Counted from the stretch's first letter, positions 21,357 through 30,873 are shown. The stretch: 64,000 bases of DNA from Roseburia hominis (GCA_021771815.1 JAETOE010000010.1:1-64000); one strand, 5' to 3'. The notes: a model not told the origin generated them from the letters alone. Numbers and translations: made by a program.

Positions 21357-23318
21357 ATGTCTATAGAAGCAAAAAGTGAGACAATAAATCGCAATCTTTT
21401 AGAAGAAACATATGACGTAGCGGTGGTTGGTGCAGGTCACGCCGGATGTGAGGCGGCGCTTGCCTGTGCGAGACTCGGACTTGAGACGATTCTTTTTACT
21501 GTCAGCGTGGACAGTATTGCACTCATGCCCTGCAATCCGAACATCGGAGGAAGTTCGAAGGGGCATCTGGTACGTGAGATTGATGCGCTCGGCGGACAGA
21601 TGGGAATCAATATTGATAAGACGTTCATTCAGTCGAAGATGCTGAACAAATCAAAGGGCCCGGCGGTTCATTCTCTCCGCGCGCAGGCGGACAAAGCAAA
21701 CTACAGCATGGAGATGCGGAAAACGCTGCAGAGTACAAAGCATTTGACAATCCGCCAGGCGGAGGTTTCGGAGATTCTTACGGAGGATGTGACGGGGGCA
21801 CCCTCTTTGAAAAAGAGGATTATAGGTGTTAGAACAGTCTCCGGCGCAGCCTATCACTGTAAGGCGGCGGTTCTCTGTACCGGAACATATCTTCGCGCGC
21901 GTTGTCTGACCGGAGAAATGATTACCTACACCGGACCGAACGGTCTTCAGGCAGCAAATCATCTGACAGACTCTTTACTTGCAAATGGAGTAGAAATATT
22001 CCGCTTTAAGACTGGTACTCCGGCAAGAATAGACAAAAGATCGATTGATTTTTCCAAGATGGAGGAGCAGAAGGGGGATGAGCGCGTCGTTCCGTTTTCC
22101 TTTACGACAGACCCGGAGGATGTGCAGATTGATCAGGTTTCCTGTTGGCTGACTTATACGAACGAGCGGACGCATGAGATTATAAGAAATAATCTGGATC
22201 GTTCCCCCATCTACGCTGGAATTATTGAAGGGACCGGTCCGCGTTACTGTCCTTCGATCGAGGATAAGGTCGTGAAGTTTGCGGATAAAGACAGACATCA
22301 GATTTTCATTGAACCGGAAGGAATCAATACAAATGAGATGTACATCGGCGGTATGTCATCTTCTCTTCCAGAAGATGTGCAGCATGAGATGTACCGGACT
22401 TTGCCGGGACTTGAGAATGCGCAGATTGTTCGAAACGCTTATGCAATCGAGTATGACTGCATCAATCCGAATCAGCTCTATGCGTCGTTGGAGTTCAAGA
22501 AAATCAAGGGACTTTTTTCGGGAGGACAGTTCAACGGGAGCAGCGGTTATGAGGAGGCGGCATGTCAGGGATTGATTGCCGGGATCAATGCAGCGATGGA
22601 GATTCTTGGAAGAGAGCCGTTGGTGCTCGATCGGTCGGAAGCTTATATTGGAGTTCTGATCGACGATCTTGTGACCAAAGAAAACCACGAACCTTACCGC
22701 ATGATGACTTCACGAGCGGAATATCGTCTCATTTTACGACAGGATAATGCGGATTTGCGGCTTACAAAGAAAGGGTATGAAATCGGTCTAATTTCGAAGG
22801 AACGCTACGACTGGGTATGTAAAAAAGAAGAATTGATTCAGAAAGAAATTGAACGTGTCGCGAACGTACATATCGGAGCGAACAAAGAAGTGCAGGCATT
22901 ATTGAATAGTTACGGCAGTATTCCGCTTAATACCGGAGTGACACTGACGGAATTGATCCGCAGACCGGAGCTTGATTATGAGAAGCTTGCCCCAATTGAT
23001 AAGGAAAGACCAGAACTTCCGGAACAGGTGAAGGAGCAGGTTAATATTCTAATTAAGTATGACGGTTACATTTCCAGACAAATTAAGCAGGTGGAAAATT
23101 TTAAGAAGTTAGAGAAGAAGAAGATACCGGAAAATTTCAATTATGATGAAGTGCCGAGTCTTCGAATCGAGGCGCGTCAGAAGTTAAAGACCTACAATCC
23201 GATTTCCATCGGACAGGCTTCACGTATTTCCGGTGTATCTCCGGCAGATATTTCTGTGCTGCTCGTATATATGGAGCAGATGAAGTATCATGAGAAGGAT
23301 GAAGGGAAACAGGATTAA
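21357..23318 (+). CDS. mnmG: tRNA uridine-5-carboxymethylaminomethyl modification enzyme MnmG
   Basis: A 653-residue FAD enzyme. The dinucleotide fold appears as [19 protein letters not shown] near residue 25, and further family signatures are [22 protein letters not shown] and [21 protein letters not shown]. With MnmE it installs carboxymethylaminomethyl at U34 of tRNAs. The C-terminal helical domain that contacts MnmE and tRNA is present, and total length is slightly above the usual ~630. Confidence 0.98.
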   Translation: MSIEAKSETINRNLLEETYDVAVVGAGHAGCEAALACARLGLETILFTVSVDSIALMPCNPNIGGSSKGHLVREIDALGGQMGINIDKTFIQSKMLNKSKGPAVHSLRAQADKANYSMEMRKTLQSTKHLTIRQAEVSEILTEDVTGAPSLKKRIIGVRTVSGAAYHCKAAVLCTGTYLRARCLTGEMITYTGPNGLQAANHLTDSLLANGVEIFRFKTGTPARIDKRSIDFSKMEEQKGDERVVPFSFTTDPEDVQIDQVSCWLTYTNERTHEIIRNNLDRSPIYAGIIEGTGPRYCPSIEDKVVKFADKDRHQIFIEPEGINTNEMYIGGMSSSLPEDVQHEMYRTLPGLENAQIVRNAYAIEYDCINPNQLYASLEFKKIKGLFSGGQFNGSSGYEEAACQGLIAGINAAMEILGREPLVLDRSEAYIGVLIDDLVTKENHEPYRMMTSRAEYRLILRQDNADLRLTKKGYEIGLISKERYDWVCKKEELIQKEIERVANVHIGANKEVQALLNSYGSIPLNTGVTLTELIRRPELDYEKLAPIDKERPELPEQVKEQVNILIKYDGYISRQIKQVENFKKLEKKKIPENFNYDEVPSLRIEARQKLKTYNPISIGQASRISGVSPADISVLLVYMEQMKYHEKDEGKQD

Positions 23319-23339
23319 GATTTTTTAGGGGGAATTGAT

Positions 23340-23399
23340 ATGCTTGAAAAAGAGGAAATGAAAATATCAGTGGTAGAAGCAGGAAGAAGAAAAAAATAG
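23340..23399 (+). CDS. Possible 19-residue leader peptide before rsmG
   Basis: ATG at 23340 with GGGGG nearby opens a 19-codon frame (MLEKEEMKISVVEAGRRKK) in the 121-bp gap between mnmG and rsmG. There is no homology to support it. It could be chance or a translated leader. Confidence 0.15.
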   Translation: MLEKEEMKISVVEAGRRKK

Positions 23400-23439
23400 A
23401 ATGCAGTAACCATATGAAAGATATGAGGAAAATATATTT

Positions 23440-24171
23440 ATGAAATATAATCTGGAAAAATTCAAACAGGGTCTTGCCGACTTGAGTCTTACTTTAACAG
23501 ATGAACAGTTGAATCAATTTATTACTTATTATGAACTTCTGGTTGAAACAAATAAGGTCATGAACCTGACCGCCATTACGGAATTTGACGAAGTGATCGA
23601 AAAACATTTCCTCGACAGCCTTTCAATCTGCCGTGTCTATGATTTTAAGAAAGTGTCCGGGGAGGCTGGCGAAGTCAAAGTACTTGATCTTGGAACGGGA
23701 GCAGGCTTTCCGGGAATCCCTCTTAAGATTGCTTTTCCGGAAATTGAGTTCGTCCTTGCGGATTCCTTAAATAAGCGAATCCGCTTTCTGCAGGATGTGA
23801 TCTCGCAGCTTGGACTTAGGAAAATTGAGGCTGTTCATGCGAGAGCGGAAGAGATTGCGAGAAATAAAACATATCGTGAACAATTTAACCTCTGTGTATC
23901 GCGTGCTGTGGCAAATTTATCCACATTAAGCGAATACTGCATCCCATTTGTTAAGGAAGGCGGCAAGTTTATTTCCTACAAGTCAGGTGAAGTTGATGAG
24001 GAAGTCGAGCAGGCAAAGAGGGCAATTTTTTTGCTTGGAGGAAAAGCGGAGGACATCTATAAATTCAATCTATATGAGCAGAAAAGGTCATTTGTGATTA
24101 TTGATAAGGAAAAGAAAACGCCGAAAGCGTATCCGAGAAAGGCGGGAACGCCGACGAAGGAACCATTGTGA
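23440..24171 (+). CDS. rsmG: 16S rRNA (guanine-527-N7)-methyltransferase RsmG
   Basis: A 243-residue class I methyltransferase. The SAM-binding loop is VLDLGTGAGFPGIPLKIAFP, and FVLADSLNKRIRFLQDV and CVSRAVANLSTLSEY are RsmG signatures. It methylates G527 in the 530 loop of 16S rRNA. It ends the mnmE-mnmG-rsmG series and is followed by a strong terminator. In many Firmicutes soj/spo0J or noc come next; here they are displaced by about 4.4 kb. Confidence 0.97.
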   Translation: MKYNLEKFKQGLADLSLTLTDEQLNQFITYYELLVETNKVMNLTAITEFDEVIEKHFLDSLSICRVYDFKKVSGEAGEVKVLDLGTGAGFPGIPLKIAFPEIEFVLADSLNKRIRFLQDVISQLGLRKIEAVHARAEEIARNKTYREQFNLCVSRAVANLSTLSEYCIPFVKEGGKFISYKSGEVDEEVEQAKRAIFLLGGKAEDIYKFNLYEQKRSFVIIDKEKKTPKAYPRKAGTPTKEPL

Positions 24172-24210
24172 AAATTATATTTGGGAGAATATTTCTATGT
24201 GAAGATAGAG

Positions 24211-24262
24211 AAATATCCCGCCGCAACCTTGTATGTTAGATCAAGGTTATGGCGGGATATTT
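24211..24262. terminator. Bidirectional terminator between convergent genes
   Basis: AAATATCCCGCC pairs with GGCGGGATATTT, and an inner CAACCTTG pairs with CAAGGTTA after one bulge. A- and T-runs occur on both sides, so it can serve both rsmG and the converging hydrolase gene. Confidence 0.85.
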
Positions 24263-24271
24263 TATCAGGTA

Positions 24272-25237
24272 TTATTTGTCGTTTAAGAACATGTTGATAA
24301 TTCCAAGCAGCTTATCCGGAACTTCAAGCTGCGGGGTAAGTCCTGCATTGGAGATGTAGGATGTTTCGACATAAGAATTCTTGTGCGTATAGGAATCTGC
24401 AATCGCTACCGCATCCTTCATATTGCGGCTTTCGATGATGTAAAGAGGAATTTCAATTTTCTTCAGAGCATGTGTAATCGCGTTGTCTGTGTAGTGACCC
24501 TCAATACTTGCCATCAGATATTTGCCGTGACTCTTGTCCATATGAGCAGATTCATAATAGGCATCGAGCATCTTACTGGAAACAAGCTGCGGTTTGGCAA
24601 AATATGTCTCGCGCAGAATCTTCTGGATATTCATCTCATGTGTCCTTATATTATAAATAAATGTACCGATAATCGGAAGTTCTAACAATATTTTTTTCAC
24701 GGATGAGTACTTGTCCGGATTCCGTTCAAAAGTGCCAAGCGCCGGAGGGTTGATCGCGATGATTCTGCGAATCAGGCTTCTGTCCATATTCTGGGAAAGA
24801 ACTGCAAATGATATGGAATTATTTGTTGTAATAACATCCGGGCTTTCTCCGATGATATTATGAATGAAATCAGTAAGAAGCTGCACATACAGATAATTGG
24901 TATATGTCAGACAAGGCTTATCCGAGCGACCACATCCTAACAGATCAAGTGTGTAGACGGTATGAGTCTTTTCCAACTTTTTCACAAGCCTGCACCACTC
25001 ATAGGAAGATGCGATAGGATTCAACTCATGAACCAGAAGGATCGGTGAACCTGATCCGCGTTTGGAATAGAAAATCCTTCCATTTTTCCAGTCGTAATAT
25101 TCGCCGTTCTGAGATTTTAATATGTTTTTCATTTCGGCAGTCATGTCGATAAAGCGGTTCACAAAATGAATCGTCCCGGCGGCAAAAGCAGTCAAAATGA
25201 AAAAATGTTTGATATTTTTTTTCATTGAATGATTCAT
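24272..25237 (-). CDS. Alpha/beta hydrolase-fold protein, membrane-anchored
   Basis: A 321-residue protein; AAAGGAG precedes the ATG. Residues 8-27 are hydrophobic and preceded by lysines, suggesting an uncleaved N-terminal anchor. The alpha/beta hydrolase fold is indicated by ILLVHELNPIASSYEW (oxyanion region), VYTLDLLGCGRSDKP, and a late Asp/His region. The expected nucleophile elbow GxSxG is replaced by TTNNSISFA, so the serine may be kept while the small glycines are lost. Substrate unknown. It is one of the few genes on this strand right of the origin. Confidence 0.75.
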   Translation of the reverse strand: MNHSMKKNIKHFFILTAFAAGTIHFVNRFIDMTAEMKNILKSQNGEYYDWKNGRIFYSKRGSGSPILLVHELNPIASSYEWCRLVKKLEKTHTVYTLDLLGCGRSDKPCLTYTNYLYVQLLTDFIHNIIGESPDVITTNNSISFAVLSQNMDRSLIRRIIAINPPALGTFERNPDKYSSVKKILLELPIIGTFIYNIRTHEMNIQKILRETYFAKPQLVSSKMLDAYYESAHMDKSHGKYLMASIEGHYTDNAITHALKKIEIPLYIIESRNMKDAVAIADSYTHKNSYVETSYISNAGLTPQLEVPDKLLGIINMFLNDK

Positions 25238-25430
25238 AGAATTCTCCTTTGAACAAGCATGGATTTATAGTTATATTATAGCCGCTTTTCCATTGTTATA
25301 CAAATTAAATATTTGGATAACCAAAAAAATTTTTCTATGGGAAATATTTTACTTTTCATAGTAAATTAATTGTTATAAAATAATGATGATATATTATTTT
25401 ATAATGCAAACATATATTCGGTGGAGAAAT

Positions 25431-26447
25431 ATGGTAATTACATATCTGGATAAGCTTCGGGAAGAATATTTACAGGAGAAGCTTGAGAGTGAAAAAGAAT
25501 TAAATCGTCTGCAGATTACAGCTCGGGAGACAGAACAATTTATCCTTTTGCTTGAGGAGACAAATGATCCAAACTACGAATCGTTTACTCCGAGGGAAGT
25601 CAATTCCAAGAATAAGAAGAAGATTACTGAATTGAGGGAAGAGCAAAAGGAAATACAGGAATCGATTGTACAGGCGCGTACATATTATGAAACTTGTGAA
25701 AAGAAACTCACGGAGTTGGAACAGGTTTTAAAAGAAGCAAAGAAAGAAGCTGCCAGAAATGCGCAGAACGCTTTCAATAATGAGAAATATCGGACTTCTG
25801 TTTTGGAAACGCAGGAGAATGAGAGAAAGCGTATATCAAGAGAGCTTCACGATTCTACCGTCCAGAATCTGACGAGTCTGGTACATAAAACAGAACTTTG
25901 TAGTAAGCTTGTTGAGATGGATCCTCTTCGCTGCAAGTTGGAGTTGACTACCATGTCAAAGACGCTGCGGGAAATTATTAATGATATGCGGCAAATGATT
26001 TATAATCTACGTCCAATGTCATTTGATGATATTGGTCTGGATATCACGATTGAACGTGCGCTTGATAAGTTGGAACGGAGTGAAACAAAGAAAATACATT
26101 TTTCCGTGGAAGGTGAATCTTATCAGATTAAGTCTATTATCGGGATTACTCTTCTTCGTATTATTCAGGAAGCATGCAGCAATGCAATTCGTCATGCAGA
26201 TCCGACTATGATACAGGTTATTTTAAAGTATGAGGAAGATAATGTTTCAGTTGTGATCAGAGATGATGGATCAGGATTTGATGTCGAAGCGGATGATACG
26301 ATGTCCAGAGAAGATAATTCCGGTTTTGGATTACCGATGATGAAAGAAAGAGTTTATTTTTTATCAGGTACAATTTCTATAGAATCTGAAATAGGAAAGG
26401 GTACGACAATAAATGTACAGGTACCGATTAATAAGGAGGATATTTAG
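25431..26447 (+). CDS. DegS-like cytosolic sensor histidine kinase
   Basis: The ATG at 25431 (MVITYLDKLREEY) is preferred because GGTGGAG lies before it; 338 residues. No membrane segment is present. The first ~140 residues are strongly predicted coiled coil, rich in Glu, Lys and Gln. The dimerisation/phosphoacceptor helix is ENERKRISRELHDSTVQNL (HisKA_3 type), and the ATPase domain shows EACSNAIRHADPT, RDDGSGFD and GFGLPMMKERV. This is the DegS-like layout. The response regulator starts three bases downstream, so both are translated from one message. The signal sensed is unknown. Confidence 0.88.
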   Translation: MVITYLDKLREEYLQEKLESEKELNRLQITARETEQFILLLEETNDPNYESFTPREVNSKNKKKITELREEQKEIQESIVQARTYYETCEKKLTELEQVLKEAKKEAARNAQNAFNNEKYRTSVLETQENERKRISRELHDSTVQNLTSLVHKTELCSKLVEMDPLRCKLELTTMSKTLREIINDMRQMIYNLRPMSFDDIGLDITIERALDKLERSETKKIHFSVEGESYQIKSIIGITLLRIIQEACSNAIRHADPTMIQVILKYEEDNVSVVIRDDGSGFDVEADDTMSREDNSGFGLPMMKERVYFLSGTISIESEIGKGTTINVQVPINKEDI

Positions 26448-26450
26448 TTT

Positions 26451-27095
26451 ATGGCAGTAAAAGTAATGATTGCAGATGATCATTCTATGATTCGTGAGGG
26501 ATTAAAACAGTTGCTTGAGTTGGAGGGAGATTTTGAAGTAATTGCTGAAGCATGTGACGGTATAGATTGTCTTAATAAATTAGAAGATATTTATCCTGAC
26601 GTTTTGTTGTTGGATATCAATATGCCAAAGAAGAATGGACTGGAAGTTCTTGAATCATTAAAGCGGCGGAGAAATAAGGTTAAAGTTCTTGTTCTTACCG
26701 TACACAATGAAGTGGAATATCTGCTCAAAGCAGTTGATATCGGAGTGAACGGATATCTGCTCAAAGATTCAGAATCCTCTGAACTTAAGAAAGCAATTCT
26801 TGCAGTTGTCGGCGGAGATGATTATATACAGCCTAGTCTGATTCCTGTCTTGAATGCAAAGATGATTGACCGTGATAATGACAGTGAGAAATTAAACAAG
26901 CTTACAAAGAGGGAGTTAGAAGTATTAAAGCTTCTTGCATTTGGTATGTATAATAAGGATGTTGCAGAACGATTAGAAATCAGTGAGCGTACAGTTAAGA
27001 ATCATGTATCAAATATCTTTAAAAAGATTTCTGTTACAGACCGTACACAGGCAGCAGTATTTGCTATTCGTAATAATCTGATTTCAGTTCATTAA
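26451..27095 (+). CDS. DegU-like response regulator, NarL/LuxR family
   Basis: A 214-residue regulator. The receiver domain begins KVMIADDHSMIREGL and carries the phosphoacceptor aspartate in VLLLDINMPKKNGLEVL. The C-terminal LuxR-type helix-turn-helix is LTKRELEVLKLLAFGMYNKD followed by SERTVKNHVSNIFKKI. It pairs with the upstream kinase. Targets are unknown; proximity to the repeat region and parS sites does not by itself imply a link. Its terminator contains a parS-like palindrome. Confidence 0.92.
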   Translation: MAVKVMIADDHSMIREGLKQLLELEGDFEVIAEACDGIDCLNKLEDIYPDVLLLDINMPKKNGLEVLESLKRRRNKVKVLVLTVHNEVEYLLKAVDIGVNGYLLKDSESSELKKAILAVVGGDDYIQPSLIPVLNAKMIDRDNDSEKLNKLTKRELEVLKLLAFGMYNKDVAERLEISERTVKNHVSNIFKKISVTDRTQAAVFAIRNNLISVH

Positions 27096-27105
27096 TTGAT
27101 TAAAA

Positions 27106-27147
27106 ATCCGGAGATGTTTCATGTGAAACAATTCCGGATTTTTTTAA
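27106..27147 (+). terminator. Terminator of the two-component operon with a parS-like loop
   Basis: AAAATCCGGA pairs with TCCGGATTTT and is followed by a run of T. The loop between the arms is itself a near-perfect palindrome resembling parS. Confidence 0.8.
27115..27130. promoter_or_regulatory. parS: parS-like site, one mismatch
   Basis: TGTTTCATGTGAAACA differs from the Spo0J/ParB consensus TGTTTCACGTGAAACA at one central base. It lies inside the terminator hairpin of the response-regulator gene, 1.3 kb left of two perfect sites. Confidence 0.65.
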
Positions 27148-28409
27148 TCAATGGAATTCTATTTAGATTGTCTTTTGAACTTTTTCTGTTCATATTCCAT
27201 ATTTCTTACACAAAATGATGTGTGATGGTTTGCTGATGTGTTTTCATGAACAGAGGATAATAGAGCAAATTTTTTCGGAAGTATTAAGCCGATTTTTTAA
27301 AAAAATTATGATAAAACAGCACAGCTTTGAATCTTTTGCTATTAAAATCCATGCGTAAGATCTGTGTCTCAAAGATTTATGCAGTTACACTTTTGTTTAG
27401 AAATCCACCAAGTATTGCCCGGAAGTTCATAATATCTGCTACTCATGAAATGCGTTTAGGCGGAGTGACAATTCATTGAAAAACAGGGAATTAAAGAGAC
27501 GGAATGCTGTCCGTTGGAATTTCAGAAATATGTGACCAGAAAACTCTTAAAAAAACAGAGCCATGCAAGGATTTTATTGAAGAAACACAGTGTTAAAGAG
27601 ATGAAACACAGTTGGCTAGAAATATGCGAGCAAAAAATTATTGAAAAAATAAAGTATCAAAGAGACGGAATGCTGCCCGTTAGAAATTCAGAAATATGGG
27701 AAAAAACTGTAAAGATCAGATTCATGCGATAATTTATTGAAGAAACGAGTATCAGAAAGACGGGATACTGCCTGTTAGAAATTCAAAAATATAAGACCAG
27801 AAAACTGCAAAAAATCGGATTTATACGACGGTTTATTAAACAAAGAGTATCAAAGAGAGGGGATGCCGCCTGTTAGAAATTCAAAAATGTAAGATCAGAA
27901 AACTTGTGAAGAATCAGATTCATGCGACGATTTATTGAAAAAACGGAGTATCAAATAGATGGAATGCTCCCTGTTAGAAATTCAAGAATGTAAGATCAGA
28001 AAACTTGTGAAGAATCAGATTCATGCGACGATTTATAAAAACCAGAGTCAAATAGATGGAATGCTGTCCGTTAGGAATCCAGAAATATGCGACCGAAAAC
28101 TGCTGAAGAATCAAATTAATGCGAAAAATTTATCGAATACAAAATAGTAAGGAGAGCATAAAGCGGTCGGTAATTATGGATAAAATTTGTATGTATATGT
28201 GGTAATAGAATAATAGAATATCAGAATAGATGTGTTAGCGAAATCTTTTATAAAAAAGAAGTTATCTAAATGTGTTACACAGAATATGGATTTTATTATA
28301 TACATAAGAGTATTCCAAATCATTATAGATGCATTGGTATTTTCTAAAACAAAGCAATAATCAAGCTTTCAGATATAATAATGCCCTTTTTTGAACTAAA
28401 AAAAGAAAA
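27148..28409. other. Non-coding region between the two-component operon and parAB
   Basis: About 1.26 kb with no credible gene. Bases 27148-27490 are AT-rich and show nothing recognisable. Bases 27495-28146 are a tandem repeat array described separately. Bases 28147-28409 are again AT-rich without repeats or promoters I trust. Two frames inside the array (27514-27732 and 27959-28147) are open but differ in frame from repeat to repeat, so they are unlikely to be genes. Confidence 0.6.
27495..28146. repeat. Seven degenerate ~100-bp tandem repeats
   Basis: Units containing AGAC/AGAT-GGAATGCT followed by GTTAGAAATTCA begin near 27497, 27599, 27663, 27758, 27856, 27957 and 28054, so spacings are 102, 64, 95, 98, 101 and 97 bp. 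Units five and six share a stretch of about 65 bp with a single difference (from 27871 and 27972), which indicates recent duplication; the outer units are more diverged. The period is not a multiple of three throughout and stop codons interrupt all frames, so the array is non-coding. Confidence 0.85.
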
Positions 28410-28425
28410 TGTTTCACGTGAAACA
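28410..28425. promoter_or_regulatory. parS: parS site, perfect consensus
   Basis: TGTTTCACGTGAAACA, the exact Spo0J/ParB consensus, with the palindrome extending to 22 bp (AAA on the left, TTT on the right). A half site TGTTTCAC lies at 28440-28447. It is about 200 bp before parA. Confidence 0.95.
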
Positions 28426-28514
28426 TTTATTTTCAAAATTGTTTCACACCTAAATCCACAAGATTTTGTATTTACAAAAAATAAGAAATACAACAATTAG
28501 AAATAAAGAGGAAA

Positions 28515-28530
28515 TGTTTCACGTGAAACA
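28515..28530. promoter_or_regulatory. parS: parS site, perfect consensus
   Basis: A second exact TGTTTCACGTGAAACA, 105 bp after the first and about 34 bp upstream of the parAB -10 element. ParB bound here could repress its own operon. Confidence 0.95.
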
Positions 28531-28560
28531 TTTTTGGGTGTAGCAATGAGAATGTAGAAG

Positions 28561-28569
28561 TGATATAAT
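28561..28569 (+). promoter_or_regulatory. Extended -10 promoter of parAB
   Basis: TGATATAAT gives an extended -10 (TGn plus TATAAT) about 41 bp before the parA start; no good -35 is present at the usual distance. The adjacent parS makes autoregulation likely. Confidence 0.55.
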
Positions 28570-28610
28570 GGACAAGTAAACGATAAAAGAGGATGAAAAG
28601 AGGAAAAGAT

Positions 28611-29369
28611 ATGAGTAGAATTATAGCAATCGCAAACCAAAAAGGAGGAGTTGGTAAGACAACAACGGCAATTAATTTATCTTCCTGTCTTGCCGAAGCG
28701 GGAAAAAGAGTACTGACAATCGATCTCGATCCGCAGGGAAATATGACAAGTGGTTTAGGTGTAGATAAAGCGGAATTAGAATATACTGTTTATGAACTAA
28801 TGCTTGATGAGTGTTCCATAAAAGAGAGTATGACAGACACCGTTGTTGAAGGAATGAAACTTATTCCATCTAATGTAAATCTCGCCGGAGCGGAGATTGA
28901 ATTGTTGGGTATCAACGAGAAGGAATATATTCTGAAGAATGCAGTAGATTATATCAGAGATGATTATGATTTTATTATCATTGATTGTCCACCATCTCTG
29001 AACATGCTCACAATCAATGCAATGACGACAGCAGATTCCATATTGGTTCCGATCCAGTGTGAGTATTACGCACTTGAAGGATTAAGCCAGTTGATACATA
29101 CCATTGATCTTGTACAGCAGAGATTGAATCCCGAATTGAAAATAGACGGAGTGGTATTTACCATGTACGATGTCCGCACGAATCTTTCCAATCAGGTCGT
29201 TGAGAACGTAAAAGAAAATTTGGACACGAAGATTTATGAGACATTAATTCCGAGAAATATACGATTAGCGGAAGCACCATCTCATGGACTTCCAATTAAT
29301 ATGTATGATGCAAAGTCTGCCGGAACAGAGAGCTATCGGTTATTGGCAAAAGAAGTTATGGAAAGGTAG
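28611..29369 (+). CDS. parA: Chromosome-partitioning ATPase ParA/Soj
   Basis: The start MSRIIAIANQKGGVGKTTT is preferred for its AGAGGA site; an ATG 18 bp upstream lacks one. The 252-residue deviant-Walker ATPase has KGGVGKTTTAINL (with the signature lysine), DLDPQGNMTSGLG and IIDCPPSLNMLTINAM. Soj moves with ParB-parS complexes and also modulates DnaA. It lies 11 bp ahead of parB. Confidence 0.96.
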   Translation: MSRIIAIANQKGGVGKTTTAINLSSCLAEAGKRVLTIDLDPQGNMTSGLGVDKAELEYTVYELMLDECSIKESMTDTVVEGMKLIPSNVNLAGAEIELLGINEKEYILKNAVDYIRDDYDFIIIDCPPSLNMLTINAMTTADSILVPIQCEYYALEGLSQLIHTIDLVQQRLNPELKIDGVVFTMYDVRTNLSNQVVENVKENLDTKIYETLIPRNIRLAEAPSHGLPINMYDAKSAGTESYRLLAKEVMER

Positions 29370-29380
29370 GGATATCGAAT

Positions 29381-30304
29381 ATGGCAGGTGCGAAAAAAGG
29401 CGGGTTAGGAAAAGGTATCGATTCCCTGATTCCAAATAAAGTAAATAATACGAAGCCGGTGGAGAAAACAGAGGAACCAAAAGTTGAAAATGAAAAAGTG
29501 GTTGAGGGTGTTCTTGTCAGCATTAATAAAGTAGAGCCGAACAGAGAACAGCCACGTAAGAATTTTGATGAAGATGCTCTCTTAGAACTTTCTGAATCCA
29601 TCAAACAGTTCGGAGTGTTACAGCCGCTTCTCGTACAGGACAAAAAAGATTATTATGAGATCATTGCCGGAGAGCGTAGATGGCGTGCGGCAAAGCTTGC
29701 AGGATTGAAAGAAGTTCCGGTTATTATTAAGAATCTCACAGAGCAGGAAGTCGTTGAAATTTCTTTGATCGAGAATATACAACGCGAAAACTTAAATCCG
29801 ATTGAAGAAGCGATTGCGTATAAGAGACTTCTTACAGAGTTTAATCTTAAGCAGGATGAAGTTGCAGAGCGTGTGTCGAAGAGCCGAACAGCTGTTACAA
29901 ATTCCATGCGTCTCCTCAAACTGAATGATAAAGTGCAGCAGATGGTAATTGATGATATGATTACCACAGGACATGCGAGAGCTCTTCTCGGTATCGAGGA
30001 TTATGATAAGCAGTACACGACTGCGCAGAAAATATTTGATGAAAAGCTGAGTGTTCGTGAGACGGAGAAGCTTGTTAAGAAAATCCAGCAGGAAAAGGAT
30101 CAGCCGACTGCGAAAGAGGAGACAAAGCTTGACCCGAAGTTGGAAGCCATTTATCATGATCTGGAAGAAAATTTAAAAGCGATTCTCGGTACAAAGGTCG
30201 CTATCAATCAGAAAGATGACAAAAAAGGAAAAATCGAGATTGAGTATTATTCCATGGATGAACTGGATCGTATCATTGATATGATCCGCACAATTAGAAA
30301 ATAG
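29381..30304 (+). CDS. parB: Chromosome-partitioning protein ParB/Spo0J
   Basis: A 307-residue ParB. It has the CTPase motif region (SIKQFGVLQPLLV and AGERRWRAAKLAGLKEVPVI), the helix-turn-helix (QDEVAERVSKSRTAVTNSMRLL) and a C-terminal dimerisation domain (YYSMDELDRIIDMIRTI). It binds parS and spreads as a CTP-dependent clamp, recruiting SMC. The starting lysine-rich stretch GLGKGIDSLIP is the conserved segment that stimulates ParA. The cognate parS sites lie just upstream. Confidence 0.96.
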   Translation: MAGAKKGGLGKGIDSLIPNKVNNTKPVEKTEEPKVENEKVVEGVLVSINKVEPNREQPRKNFDEDALLELSESIKQFGVLQPLLVQDKKDYYEIIAGERRWRAAKLAGLKEVPVIIKNLTEQEVVEISLIENIQRENLNPIEEAIAYKRLLTEFNLKQDEVAERVSKSRTAVTNSMRLLKLNDKVQQMVIDDMITTGHARALLGIEDYDKQYTTAQKIFDEKLSVRETEKLVKKIQQEKDQPTAKEETKLDPKLEAIYHDLEENLKAILGTKVAINQKDDKKGKIEIEYYSMDELDRIIDMIRTIRK

Positions 30305-30356
30305 AATCATCATTTAAATAAGTACAAACATATGTTCTAATAGAAAGAGGAAGTAT

Positions 30357-30860
30357 ATGATAGCAAAATATTTGGGAATTGATTCTGATTACATTATTCT
30401 TGGTCTTGCGGCGGTGGTATTGATTTTGTTGGTGCTCACCATTATCAATATTTCCCAGATGCGAAAATTAAAAAAGAGCTATAAAGTTTTTATGACGGGG
30501 CAGAACGGTAAAAATCTTGAGGAGACACTGATCAAACGATTAAATCAGGTAGATTCACTTCTTACCGCAAACAGTGAAAACGAGAAAAATATTGAAGAGC
30601 TGTTTGATGATATGCAGCACACCTATCAAAAGATGGGATTGATCAAGTACGACGCGTTCAATGAGATGGGCGGAAAACTCAGTTTTTCTCTCGCGATGCT
30701 CGACGTAAAAAACAATGGATTTATCATCAACGCGATGCATACGAGAGAGGGCTGCTATACATATATTAAAGAAATTGTTGATGGAAATTCCATTATCGTA
30801 TTATCCGAGGAGGAAAAAGAGGCGTTAAGCAGGGCCATGGGAACGAAAACAGATAAATAA
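30357..30860 (+). CDS. DUF4446 family membrane protein
   Basis: A 167-residue protein with one membrane helix at about residues 11-31 and a cytosolic domain containing the DUF4446 features (KYDAFNEMGGKLSFSLAMLD and GFIINAMHTREGCYTYIKEI). Members of this family are regularly found directly after parB in Clostridia and have no known role. AGAGGAAG precedes the ATG; it is 52 bp behind parB and 13 bp before the HD-GYP gene. Confidence 0.88.
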   Translation: MIAKYLGIDSDYIILGLAAVVLILLVLTIINISQMRKLKKSYKVFMTGQNGKNLEETLIKRLNQVDSLLTANSENEKNIEELFDDMQHTYQKMGLIKYDAFNEMGGKLSFSLAMLDVKNNGFIINAMHTREGCYTYIKEIVDGNSIIVLSEEEKEALSRAMGTKTDK

Positions 30861-30873
30861 ACGGGGAAAAAAA

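Noticed and set aside
27495-28146. CRISPR array
   Set aside because: The units are ~100 bp, degenerate, without short repeats and unique spacers, and no cas gene is near.
27514-28147. Two open frames inside the tandem-repeat array (72 and 62 codons)
   Set aside because: They read different frames of the same repeat, have no ribosome-binding site and are broken in the other units, so they are by-products of the repeats.
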